A DNA stretch of 64,000 bases from SIG480 sp045586595 (GTDB lineage: Bacteria > Bacillota > Clostridia > Oscillospirales > JAAYXM01), in assembly GCA_045586595.1 (NCBI GenBank), contig JAZNAQ010000026.1, positions 1 through 64,000 of the forward strand. The letters are read 5' to 3'. Below are positions 1-8,175 of the stretch, piece after piece. A program made the translations under genes and the position numbers. The notes below the pieces were generated by a model. It saw only the letters and a list, made by a program, of their open reading frames with translations, was not told the origin of the DNA and searched no databases. Each line of letters begins with the position of its first letter. Positions within the stretch are counted from its first letter, which is position 1.

Positions 1-65
1 TGAATTAAACTAGCTATGATATTCTTTTTCCCTTCGCTCATTTTTTCTCTTCTTCTTTTTGCCAT
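1..65 (-). CDS. IS256-family transposase, N-terminal fragment running off the window
   Basis: The minus strand opens with ATG at 65-63 and reads MAKRRREKMSEGKKNIIASL before leaving the window. That basic start resembles IS256-family mutator-type transposases of Clostridia, as recalled from the family. A strong Shine-Dalgarno sequence (AGGAGGAA) sits at 73-80. Only about 21 residues are visible, so the catalytic DDE core cannot be checked. The other assignment would be an unrelated basic protein, but the adjacent hairpin and IS-like terminal sequence support an insertion sequence. Confidence 0.6.
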   Translation of the reverse strand, partial: MAKRRREKMSEGKKNIIASLI

Positions 66-78
66 AAAAAAATTCCTC

Positions 79-103
79 CTATGATATTTTTATTCTATCA
101 TAG
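79..103 (-). promoter_or_regulatory. Hairpin overlapping the transposase leader
   Basis: CTATGATA (79-86) and TATCATAG (96-103) are perfect 8-bp arms around a 9-nt loop, directly next to the transposase Shine-Dalgarno at 73-80. In several insertion sequences such hairpins block translation from transcripts that enter from outside. The structure is seen directly; the role is inferred. Confidence 0.45.
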
Positions 104-142
104 AAGGAATCAATTTTACAGACTTTTTCTCACACTCTCCCC

Positions 143-189
143 CTGTCTCTAAAATCGATTTTAAGCACCGGTTACAACGGTTGAGACAG
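143..189. repeat. Nested palindromes at the IS / operon junction
   Basis: CTGTCTC (143-149) pairs with GAGACAG (183-189). Between them lie a perfect 14-nt palindrome (TAAAATCGATTTTA, 150-163) and a small ACCG (167-170) / CGGT (178-181) pair. The insertion sequence probably ends close to position 140, where the sequence reads TTTTTCTCACACTCTC. The remaining stretch to 330 is AT-rich and holds no gene I can support. Confidence 0.5.
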
Positions 190-330
190 AGGTTAGAGCA
201 ACAAACTATGTCCGGTAAGGTAATTACCCACCTAAAAATATAAACTGCAAAACAAGAGATTAAAACGGCATCTTTTAAAACGATACCCCTGACTATTTAT
301 ATATTACTTTTACTTAATATAAATCAATTT

Positions 331-1743
331 TTAATAGAGGTACTTAATGTTTAACCTATCCTTTGCCAATTCTGCAATCATAAACATTCCTTCTATTGAA
401 TTATACTCATTTCTTTCATGATCTTTTATTAATCCATAATTAATCGCTCTTGTTAGCAAAAAATCTTTTACTTGGCATTTTGACTCAGAAGAAAAATAAA
501 ATAAATAATAGTAAGTCAATCCTTCCATTATTTTATCATAATTAAAACAATATTTAGAATGCTCTTCTTCCTTGTCAATCGGTACTTTATAGTATGCAGG
601 AAACATCTTTGCAATAAGGTCTATAAAGTTCACAATATTTTGTTCAGTATAAGTATCATTAAATACTCTTTGGTGTGATTTTTCATTTTCTATAATTTCG
701 TACGCCTTTTCTCCTTCATCTGTTAAATTACAATTGATTTTTTCTTTGAGAGCCCAACGTTTGTCATATTGAATAAAACAGTTTTTTAACGCCGGAAACC
801 TTTTTATTGCTGAATCATGTTCCTCTTTGGAAAACAAATAACTCTTTATTCCTCCTGGTGAACTGTTATTATAGTGCACCCATCCCACTCCTTGGTGTGC
901 CAAATCCAATCTCACTGAATAAGCGTCATAGTTATCATAACCATACAATATCTGCAAACGTGTAGTGTTGTCCCTTTCTCTAAAGCGATTTTCACAGTCA
1001 GTGTCCAAATTTTGATAAAGCATATTAATTTGTATAGATATTACCTTAGCGTTATTTAGCATAAACAGTAGATTCTCATATAAATCCTCTGCAATTTGAC
1101 GTGTCTGTATTTGGAAGAATACTGATGTTTTTATCATTTGTACTGTTGAAATTAAATGCAAAGTATTTGTTCTAGTATACAGTTCATAAGTTATTAATTG
1201 ATAAATTATTGGAAGTATTTTTTTGTTTTTATTGTAATACTCTTTATAAGTCAAAAATAAGTTCAATATATCATATAGGTTTCTAGGGGCAAAATCTTTA
1301 CCTGAATATATAGTATATTGAGTTGAAAAGGTATTACGACTCATACATTCAAATGTCGCAGAGCGAATATTTATCATTTCAAAATGATGAAGTATGGAAA
1401 AAATCAACTCTCTATTCTCGTATAAATGCTGTTCACTATCGTCTAATTTAATTTCTTCTAATCCTTTGCGTATATAATATATTCTTGACATAATATCAAA
1501 AAAAGTACTATCAATGTTTACATAGTATTTTCTCATTAAAAATATCAAGGCATCATTATTTTTATAAGTTAAATATTTTTTTAAAATTTCATAGTCAATA
1601 TTTAAAGAAAAGGCTAAAAAAGCAATACATTCATCATTTAATTCAAATGACCCGTGCTCGCTATAATATAATGCATGCAGACATATTGCTTTGCTATATG
1701 AATCTAATCTTTCAAATTCATCCAAAATGTCTATGTTAATCAC
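331..1743 (-). CDS. Unrecognised helical protein, last gene of the five-gene putative defence operon
   Basis: The protein is 470 residues and I do not recognise its family. It has no signal peptide or membrane segment and looks largely helical. A distinctive patch in its middle contains LDLAHQG followed by GWVHYN, which may be a small beta-rich module; a conserved-looking C-terminal part follows. The start is GTG at 1743 and overlaps the end of the preceding gene by 8 bases with only a weak ribosome binding site, so translation is probably coupled. It is transcribed last in the operon that carries the HEPN and PLD-like proteins. It could be a sensor or scaffold, but nothing in the sequence settles this. 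Confidence 0.7.
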   Translation of the reverse strand: MINIDILDEFERLDSYSKAICLHALYYSEHGSFELNDECIAFLAFSLNIDYEILKKYLTYKNNDALIFLMRKYYVNIDSTFFDIMSRIYYIRKGLEEIKLDDSEQHLYENRELIFSILHHFEMINIRSATFECMSRNTFSTQYTIYSGKDFAPRNLYDILNLFLTYKEYYNKNKKILPIIYQLITYELYTRTNTLHLISTVQMIKTSVFFQIQTRQIAEDLYENLLFMLNNAKVISIQINMLYQNLDTDCENRFRERDNTTRLQILYGYDNYDAYSVRLDLAHQGVGWVHYNNSSPGGIKSYLFSKEEHDSAIKRFPALKNCFIQYDKRWALKEKINCNLTDEGEKAYEIIENEKSHQRVFNDTYTEQNIVNFIDLIAKMFPAYYKVPIDKEEEHSKYCFNYDKIMEGLTYYYLFYFSSESKCQVKDFLLTRAINYGLIKDHERNEYNSIEGMFMIAELAKDRLNIKYLY

Positions 1744-3004
1744 CTGCTTCTATAACAGTTAATATCCCGTCAATGATATCCTTTTTTCTTTTATCTTTTA
1801 GATATATTTTAAATCTAACTAATTCGTCAATCTTAGTGGACATAAGAGTTTTTCTCTTCTTAAGCAAATACGATCTAAGTGCATAAATATTTTTTGATGG
1901 TAACTTCTTGCATATTTCTTTTATATATAGTTCTTGTTGTTCATTCCACCCATATATACCCCTGTCTTCCTCAACAAAAGAAATAAGTATGTCTGTAATT
2001 GAATTATATAATTTCGTCTTGGAAACACGCCTTTTTTTATCGTTAAGAGCTGGCGTATTAGAAATTAAGCTTACTAAAAAAGATACATCTTTTATCATTC
2101 TTACTTTGTTTGTTTCCTTGATTTGTTTATAAAATTCCTCTTGCGAACCGCTGCTCATTAACATTCTGGCAAAAACAGTAGGATATTGCATTTGATGCAC
2201 TAACAAATAGTTAAATAATAATTGAGTTGTCGTTTCCATATTACATGATTCTAAAAAAGTACAGCATTTCATTATTTCTGTGTTAAGGATGTTTCTAACA
2301 CTTTTTAAATTTTTAGTTACGGGAAAGCCATTTTCTTTACTACGCTTTATTTCACATATATCGTCAACAGCTCTTACAATGTTCTCTGTCAAGAACGCAA
2401 ACCCAATGTTTTGATTCAATTCATCATCACTTTGAAGCAACTTTAATATTAAATCATTTGATGGTTTGATATTAAGGCGATGTGTAACCATATTTAAAAG
2501 CACAAGCTTACTTTTATCATCAAATGCTAATTGTTCAAATTTTAAAAAATCTACTAGACTAAGAACCTTTACGCTTTCAAATAGAACTATTAGTTCCCAA
2601 TAATTAAAATCAAAAAACCATGTTACATATTCATACTTATTTTCAAAAGAATTAGTATTTAATTTTATTTTTACTCCAAATTGTTCGGAATCTCCCGATA
2701 GAAAACTTTTCAATCCTCCGTACAAGCATCCGGCTAAATTATATTTAGAAATCAATAAGCTAAGCTCATTTTCGCAATCAAGATTTCGACGCAATAATGA
2801 CATTGTCACAATAAGTACAGCTCTATTTTTTTTATTGCCCTTCACATTCTCAACATAAGTGCTAAGTTCATTCATAATCGTTTTAATAGATTTATTATGA
2901 AGAATAGCATTAATTTTTTTCTTTGCCTCAACAGATTTAATGCTTTTATTTGCAGAATCGTTTATTACAACACTAAGCAGGTTTATATCTTTTGCGATTA
3001 ACAT
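1736..3004 (-). CDS. Unrecognised all-helical protein, fourth gene of the putative defence operon
   Basis: The protein is 422 residues, rich in Leu, Ile, Lys and Ser. It shows successive helix-like blocks that could be a helical-repeat scaffold, but no motif I can name. ATG at 3004-3002 follows a strong AGGAGG that lies inside the last codons of the upstream gene, leaving a 3-base gap. Its 3' end overlaps the next gene by 8 bases. The tight coupling says it works with the PLD-like and HEPN proteins. No catalytic residues or membrane segments are evident. Confidence 0.7.
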   Translation of the reverse strand: MLIAKDINLLSVVINDSANKSIKSVEAKKKINAILHNKSIKTIMNELSTYVENVKGNKKNRAVLIVTMSLLRRNLDCENELSLLISKYNLAGCLYGGLKSFLSGDSEQFGVKIKLNTNSFENKYEYVTWFFDFNYWELIVLFESVKVLSLVDFLKFEQLAFDDKSKLVLLNMVTHRLNIKPSNDLILKLLQSDDELNQNIGFAFLTENIVRAVDDICEIKRSKENGFPVTKNLKSVRNILNTEIMKCCTFLESCNMETTTQLLFNYLLVHQMQYPTVFARMLMSSGSQEEFYKQIKETNKVRMIKDVSFLVSLISNTPALNDKKRRVSKTKLYNSITDILISFVEEDRGIYGWNEQQELYIKEICKKLPSKNIYALRSYLLKKRKTLMSTKIDELVRFKIYLKDKRKKDIIDGILTVIEAGD

Positions 3005-3007
3005 AAA

Positions 3008-4390
3008 TTATACCTCCTTATCAGCTATAACATTTCCATTGAACAGCCAATCTGTTAGTTCGCACAGAATAATTTTAGCCGCAGAATTACTGAGTTTTGA
3101 TATGCAATAATGGTTTCTATCAAGAGAATTGATTGAAGTACCTATATTAATTCCACCATATGTGTCACCATTTTTAAATAACACAAATCTATCATGTATA
3201 GATGATTTTGCCTGGTGGAAATGTATGTTTATACTTCCTTGGAGTCTTATTATTTCGCTCAATACACTATCTTTGTTTATTTCACAAACTAACTCATTTA
3301 TATCTAGTGCTCGTTCAGGATTAGAGCAACAAAATGCAATATGCTTTTCCTTAGACGGATAATTAGCAATAATTCTTAACCAATCTAATATAGAAGATAT
3401 CCCGTTTTTATCAGTAAAATATGAGTCAAATAACCACATTTTATCTTTTGCGGCCTCAAAAGTTTGACCAATTAATTCAATTGCCTTATCTAATTCTCCT
3501 GGCTTTATAAAAAAGATCTTATCATCAGGGTTTTGTGTTTGAATTTGCTTATTTATAGTCGCAGAAGATTCTAAAAGGATTTGACTATATTCTTCTATGG
3601 GTTCTCCGATCTGTGTTACTTCTCCTTTTGAATCTTTTTCTATAACATAGTCCGTTCCAATTTTATTTAATTTAATAATTTGTCCCGATTCTTTAATTTT
3701 TGTGTTTAAAAACATATGGCGCATATAGTACACATCATTTTGATAATAAACTAATTCACCATTGTGATATATTTCCACATCATGATTGTCCCATATACAT
3801 TCAGTCTTCATATTTAATTCTTCCTGGAATTCCGCTATATCGGTTTTTATACTAGAAACTATTAACTTGCCTTTCTTGAAATGAACAATAACCGTAGAAT
3901 TGGCCGGAATGTTTTTAAAAATAATATTTTTTTCCTTAGTACAACTATAGTTTCGCTCATAGCACTTACTTACAAAAATATCACCGCAAAACATTGGATT
4001 TGTTTTGATATCCAGCCTCATATATTTCTCTACAAATTCACTAATACTTATATATTCATCAACAGAGAGTTTAAGTGTAAAAGAATTGTTTTGTAACTTG
4101 AATATGTTCGATGGTTTGTTTAAGTAGCTATAATGAATTACATGTGCACATGCACTATCCCCATATGGATTTAAAGATTTTCCGGGTGGAATTATACCTT
4201 CATCTTTTGTAATCCAATCTTTAATATTTTCTGTTTCTTTGTCTTCGACAAAAGTCTCTATAAATTTCAAACTATATCTTCCTATTTTTTCTGTTTTTTC
4301 TATTTTTCTCTTGGGTACATCTTTATCTAACCCCAGATGGTATATTGTCAAAATGGTTTGTCCACCATATATTACTTTATCACAAATCAC
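3008..4390 (-). CDS. Protein with PLD-like C-terminal nuclease-type domain (VPA1262-like)
   Basis: The protein is 460 residues. The N-terminal about 280 residues are of unclear fold and somewhat resemble VPA1262-family N-terminal domains (from memory, weak). The C-terminal part fits a variant phospholipase-D-like domain: a WLFDSYF segment, then IHDRF with His399 and Asp400, then GTSIN (417-421). PLD-like domains in conflict systems act as nucleases or phosphodiesterases; only one clear HD/GxSxN half is visible. The start is GTG at 4390-4388 with AAAGGAG 8 bases upstream, overlapping the HEPN gene by 11 bases. It is a likely effector or sensor of the operon. Confidence 0.72.
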   Translation of the reverse strand: MICDKVIYGGQTILTIYHLGLDKDVPKRKIEKTEKIGRYSLKFIETFVEDKETENIKDWITKDEGIIPPGKSLNPYGDSACAHVIHYSYLNKPSNIFKLQNNSFTLKLSVDEYISISEFVEKYMRLDIKTNPMFCGDIFVSKCYERNYSCTKEKNIIFKNIPANSTVIVHFKKGKLIVSSIKTDIAEFQEELNMKTECIWDNHDVEIYHNGELVYYQNDVYYMRHMFLNTKIKESGQIIKLNKIGTDYVIEKDSKGEVTQIGEPIEEYSQILLESSATINKQIQTQNPDDKIFFIKPGELDKAIELIGQTFEAAKDKMWLFDSYFTDKNGISSILDWLRIIANYPSKEKHIAFCCSNPERALDINELVCEINKDSVLSEIIRLQGSINIHFHQAKSSIHDRFVLFKNGDTYGGINIGTSINSLDRNHYCISKLSNSAAKIILCELTDWLFNGNVIADKEV

Positions 4391-5876
4391 GCTTTTTCTC
4401 CTTTTTCAAATTTTCATTAACAGCTATAACCAAATAGATAAGGGCCTCTCTAAATAATTTGAGTATTCTAAAAACATTATGCTCTATTTGACCATCGGTG
4501 ACAAAAGTAGTAAATTTAGAGATTTTGTTTATTGCAAGATTATCTACCGTTCTTAATACATTATGTTCCATATCATTTCTCATTTTAAACATGATTATGG
4601 AATATGGATCGGTAACACAAACTTTTTTATCATCTAATAAATCCTTCTGCAACCAGTATAATGCTTTCATTCCAACATTATCCAACTGTTTTGTTAATGG
4701 ATTGGGAATTGTAAAGTAAACCTCTCCATTACGACCTTTCAACTCCTCTTTCCAAATGTTCTTAAAACTCACATTACTGCCTTTTAATCCAACATTAAAA
4801 TACTCATTGATAAAAAATCCTATCCTGTCAAATGCTGAATATATTATTCTAAAAGACATTCTCATTAGTGTATCATTATACGAATAATTAGCAGTATCTT
4901 TTGTATCTACTAAATCTATATCCTTTTCAAAGAAATACTTTTGCTTGTTATCTTCCGAGATATACCATAAGTAACGAGCATGTATGTATTCCGCTTTTAA
5001 TTGATTAAATAGCCCAATAAATTCATCTTTTCCTTCTCCTGCATTAAAAGGTAACACAAGACTATCAACTAGAAAGCAAGGATCTGGTAAAATCTCTGCG
5101 CATGGTTCTAAAAACAATCTAAAGAGTCCTATATAATCTCTATAGATTTTCTCTTTCTCATCATCAACAAAATAATCAGGCAACTTCAATTCTTTAGTCA
5201 AAAAATTATTAATATAATTTTTATGAAATATTGAAAATGCCTTTTTCAAACCACTCAAATATTCCAGATTCTCCAAATTGTAATCATATTTTTTAGTATA
5301 CTCCAGATAGTAATATGAAGCATGCTGATAATATTGTTCTTCATATTTTCGTGTTTGAAGAAACGAATAGTCAAGCAATGTTCTTGATAGGTTTAAACTA
5401 GCCATTGAGAAAGATTCTTCAATAGAAAGTGCATTAAAAAAACTATCAATCGATGCAATATATCTACCTGTAGCCTTTAGAGCATTTCCTAAATTGGTAT
5501 AGGTGCGCATGGCGATATAATTTAAAACAAATAACTCATCGTCACAAACGTTATCTTGGTTTTCTTCATAAAACATTATGACTTTTCTATAATGCAAAAT
5601 TTCTTTTTCAAGGTAACTGTCTACATGGTCTATGTTTCTTAGATCACTATATGCCGTAGCAATATCATAATTAAGCTGCATTTTATTTGCTAATGTTAGC
5701 GAGTGTTCTTTTATTTTTTTAGCTTTTTCTATTAATTTTAAGGTTTCATCAGTATTCTTATCAAAGAAGCATTTATCGAAATTAATACTTAATTCATCAA
5801 TCTCTTTAGTTATATAAACCGAATGAATATGATGAAATTTTTCAATTTGTTCTTTTATTCTAAGCTCATTTTTCAT
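4380..5876 (-). CDS. TPR-like protein with C-terminal HEPN RNase-type domain (LA2681-like)
   Basis: The protein is 498 residues. The N-terminal about 300 residues look like tetratricopeptide-type helical repeats. The C-terminal region holds RNDMEH at 433-438, matching the HEPN R-x4-6-H catalytic motif (Arg433, His438). This architecture fits the LA2681-like HEPN family known from toxin and abortive-infection contexts. HEPN domains with this motif are usually metal-independent RNases that act on host or phage RNA. The Shine-Dalgarno AAGGAG lies 13 bases from the ATG, longer than usual, inside the end of the upstream gene, suggesting dampened or coupled translation. It is the most probable toxic effector of the operon. 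Confidence 0.8.
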   Translation of the reverse strand: MKNELRIKEQIEKFHHIHSVYITKEIDELSINFDKCFFDKNTDETLKLIEKAKKIKEHSLTLANKMQLNYDIATAYSDLRNIDHVDSYLEKEILHYRKVIMFYEENQDNVCDDELFVLNYIAMRTYTNLGNALKATGRYIASIDSFFNALSIEESFSMASLNLSRTLLDYSFLQTRKYEEQYYQHASYYYLEYTKKYDYNLENLEYLSGLKKAFSIFHKNYINNFLTKELKLPDYFVDDEKEKIYRDYIGLFRLFLEPCAEILPDPCFLVDSLVLPFNAGEGKDEFIGLFNQLKAEYIHARYLWYISEDNKQKYFFEKDIDLVDTKDTANYSYNDTLMRMSFRIIYSAFDRIGFFINEYFNVGLKGSNVSFKNIWKEELKGRNGEVYFTIPNPLTKQLDNVGMKALYWLQKDLLDDKKVCVTDPYSIIMFKMRNDMEHNVLRTVDNLAINKISKFTTFVTDGQIEHNVFRILKLFREALIYLVIAVNENLKKEKKRDL

Positions 5877-5883
5877 ACGATAA

Positions 5884-6636
5884 TTATTTCTCCTTCTTTA
5901 TCCATCCGTATCCTTCAACATATTCGAGAAAAGGTTTAGCTTTAATCTCTCCATTTTTATATTTTACTCGCCAGTTTTTCAAATCTTGTAATCGCTTATT
6001 TAATACATCTATTTCAGCTTGTGTTTCTGCTTTTCGTAAACGGTAGTAGGTTGCCTGATATACTTTTTCATATCTTAAAAGTGCCTCGTCTTTTTTTAAT
6101 TTATCAACAAAAGATTTCTTTCCTCCAAACTGTTTGCAAGTCTTATCTTCCGTATAAAGTCTATCACAAAAAAGAGCTGCGGCATTGCCGGCAACAAAAT
6201 ATTTATTACAATTCTTGCATTTGTTAATCGGCATATCATTGATAACTGCGTACATCATTTCAAGATTAATTAAATCAATTAGTGAATCAATTAAATAAAC
6301 ATCTGAAACAACTAAATCTGCTTTTCCTTGAAGCATTCTTCCGCTTATTTTTTTATTAGATGTATAGTTTTTATTGCTCAAATTCAAATCACTATCGCAG
6401 AGCATATATCCATTTATTTTTGAAATTTTCTCTCTGTTATAAAAACACTTATCTAAAAAATTAGTAGCATACTTTTCTATCTTTTTATAATCTTTTTCAG
6501 CACCTAAAAGCTGTAAAAGCTCGTCCCATTCGCCTGCAGAAATCATACAGGTTATGGTTCCAAGCTGATATTCTACCATCTTTTTTTCTGTATGAATTGT
6601 AATTTTCTCTCCTGTAAATTCAACTCGTAAATTCAT
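5884..6636 (-). CDS. DUF6076-like zinc-finger protein, first gene of the putative defence operon
   Basis: The protein is 250 residues. A treble-clef-like cysteine cluster (Cys140, Cys143, Cys157, Cys167) is followed by a basic helix-rich tail, the layout I associate with DUF6076 proteins. The N-terminal half is of unknown fold. Such zinc fingers often bind DNA or RNA, so this could be the regulator or the nucleic-acid sensor of the system. ATG at 6636-6634 is preceded by GAGGTGA (6643-6649). It is the first gene of the operon, 7 bases before the HEPN gene. No catalytic site is visible. Confidence 0.72.
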   Translation of the reverse strand: MNLRVEFTGEKITIHTEKKMVEYQLGTITCMISAGEWDELLQLLGAEKDYKKIEKYATNFLDKCFYNREKISKINGYMLCDSDLNLSNKNYTSNKKISGRMLQGKADLVVSDVYLIDSLIDLINLEMMYAVINDMPINKCKNCNKYFVAGNAAALFCDRLYTEDKTCKQFGGKKSFVDKLKKDEALLRYEKVYQATYYRLRKAETQAEIDVLNKRLQDLKNWRVKYKNGEIKAKPFLEYVEGYGWIKKEK

Positions 6637-6685
6637 ATCTTATCACCTCAAAAATCCAAGAAATATAATTGTAACATTTTATGTC

Positions 6686-6714
6686 TTGACAAAAGTTTCT
6701 AATTATGTTAAACT
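6686..6714 (+). promoter_or_regulatory. Rightward promoter of the mobilisation region, overlapping the defence-operon promoter region
   Basis: TTGACA (6686-6691), a 17-base spacer and TAAACT (6709-6714) form a good sigma-A type promoter. On the opposite strand TTGTCA (complement of 6687-6692) with an AT-rich -10-like TTATAT about 18 bases away could drive the five-gene operon. The two would compete for the same DNA. Confidence 0.55.
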
Positions 6715-6722
6715 ATCACTAC

Positions 6723-6755
6723 CAAGAAATAAAGTTGCTCTTTCTTTATTTCTTG
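6723..6755 (+). promoter_or_regulatory. Perfect 12-bp inverted repeat just downstream of the promoter
   Basis: CAAGAAATAAAG (6723-6734) and CTTTATTTCTTG (6744-6755) are perfect arms with a 9-base loop, starting about where transcription from the upstream promoter should begin. It is not followed by a T-run, so it is more likely an operator or a 5' mRNA stabilising hairpin than a terminator. Confidence 0.55.
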
Positions 6756-6823
6756 ATTATATCATCTCCGTCTCCGAAAGTCAATGGTTCGAAGGTTTTT
6801 TCTTTTGAAAGGATGTGAAAAGT

Positions 6824-6847
6824 ATGAAAAGAAACTCTTTAATTTGA
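6824..6847 (+). CDS. Possible 7-residue leader peptide (MKRNSLI)
   Basis: ATG at 6824 is preceded by GAAAGGATGTGAAAAG and reads seven codons to TGA. It lies in the 5' leader of the mobilisation transcript and before the oriT. It may be a leader peptide for attenuation or simply chance; no regulatory codon run is present. Confidence 0.3.
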   Translation: MKRNSLI

Positions 6848-6871
6848 GAAATATCCGCTAAATAAAAATAA

Positions 6872-6940
6872 GCAGGATAAAGGCACGGTGCACCTAGTGC
6901 ATACCGTTGCCCTCAAACACCGACCGGCAGTGCCGTTCGG
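6872..6940 (-). other. Origin of transfer (oriT), IncP/MobP-like
   Basis: The minus strand reads TATCCTG/C (plus strand 6872-6879), which matches the nick consensus YATCCTG/Y of P-type relaxases. Immediately 5' on that strand is an imperfect inverted repeat: ACGGT+GCAC (6885-6893) against GTGC (6897-6900) and ACCGT (6903-6907), as in RP4. A second inverted repeat CCGACCGGCA / TGCCGTTCGG (6920-6940, one mismatch) follows. The relaxase gene starts 127 bases away. From 6637 to 7066 there is no gene other than the possible leader peptide. Confidence 0.65.
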
Positions 6941-7066
6941 GGGATTCCCTATCAGGGGAAGATTTCAAAAATTGGTGCTAAATGAGCATCCAATATCTTG
7001 CAAATGCAGGTATAGCAAGAAAACAAGGGATGCAAAAGTGGTGTTTTGAAGAAAGGAGGAAAATTT

Positions 7067-8173
7067 ATGTCAGTCGCAGTAGTTTTCAAAAGCCCGTATG
7101 TAAAAGGCGGTAAAGCGGCAGGTAAAGCCGGATACATAGCAAGACGTATAGGTGTGGACAAGTCTATTAATAACAGAATAGTCATCAATGCCAACTACAT
7201 TGCAACAAGGCCAAAGGTAGAAAAGTTCGGAACTCACGGTTTGTTTTCAAATAAAACCGACCTGAATCTGAACGAAGTTTTAGAAGAATTAAAAGAGCTT
7301 AAATGTAATGTTTGGTTGCCAATGTTGTCTCTTACAAGAGAAGATGCAACAAGGTTTGGATATGATAATGCAAGAGCGTGGCAAACGCTTATTCAGTCCA
7401 AACAGGCAGACATAGCTAGAATATATAAGATACCACTTGATGACTTAAGATGGTATGCAGCATTCCATAATAAAGACCACCACCCACACATACACATGCT
7501 AGTGTATTCTGCTTCGGGTGGTGGTTTTTTAACTACACATGGGATTGAGCAAATGAAATCCTGTATGGTAAGAGAAATATTCAGAGACGAGTTATATCAT
7601 CTGTACGATGAAAAGACTCAGATGCGCGAGAAGTTAGTTGAGAAATCCAAGGAACGAATACGGGAATTGAAAACAGATTTCAAGGTGAAACCAAACACTG
7701 AAATCAACTCTCTCTTTAATCAATTGACAGACGAAATGCGAACCTATAAAGGTAAAAAAGTATATTCATATCTGTCAAAGGAACAGAAAGAGATTGTAAA
7801 CAGCATATACAAAAAGCTGTCAGAGGATAAGAATGTTGCGGCATTCTACAATGAATGGTGTAACATTCAAGGTAGAATTATGGGTTACTATCAGGAAGAT
7901 GAAATTGATTTCCCAGAGCTATACGATAACAGAGAATTTAATAAGATACGAAATCAAATCATTTCTGCGGCAAGCGAGAAAAGCGTAGAAATTAATAATA
8001 TAGATAATGTCATCGGTGATTTAGTCTTCAATATCTGTAAGGTATTTGAAGGTCGGTGTCAGGAAGAGAACAGACAGGAATCTCGCAGGCGACCATATAG
8101 TATGGACAAAAAAGAATATGTAAAGCTGGCACAGAAAAAGCAAGCTTTAGGTATCAAGATGGGAGGTTTTTGA
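7067..8173 (+). CDS. MobP-type relaxase (MobP3-like)
   Basis: This is the relaxase that would nick oriT, bind the 5' end covalently and pilot the strand into a recipient through a helper conjugation system. The protein is 368 residues from ATG 7067, preceded by GAAAGGAGG; a longer TTG start at 7046 would bury that site. The metal-binding three-histidine motif appears as HHPHIH (138-143). The candidate catalytic tyrosine is Tyr44 in YIATRP. A helical C-terminal tail follows. No coupling ATPase or mating-pair genes are present, so the element is mobilizable rather than self-transmissible. Confidence 0.88.
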   Translation: MSVAVVFKSPYVKGGKAAGKAGYIARRIGVDKSINNRIVINANYIATRPKVEKFGTHGLFSNKTDLNLNEVLEELKELKCNVWLPMLSLTREDATRFGYDNARAWQTLIQSKQADIARIYKIPLDDLRWYAAFHNKDHHPHIHMLVYSASGGGFLTTHGIEQMKSCMVREIFRDELYHLYDEKTQMREKLVEKSKERIRELKTDFKVKPNTEINSLFNQLTDEMRTYKGKKVYSYLSKEQKEIVNSIYKKLSEDKNVAAFYNEWCNIQGRIMGYYQEDEIDFPELYDNREFNKIRNQIISAASEKSVEINNIDNVIGDLVFNICKVFEGRCQEENRQESRRRPYSMDKKEYVKLAQKKQALGIKMGGF

Positions 8174-8175
8174 TA

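Noticed and set aside
1908..2132. Short plus-strand open frames inside the five-gene operon
   Set aside because: They are antisense to well-supported genes and have no ribosome binding sites or recognisable domains.
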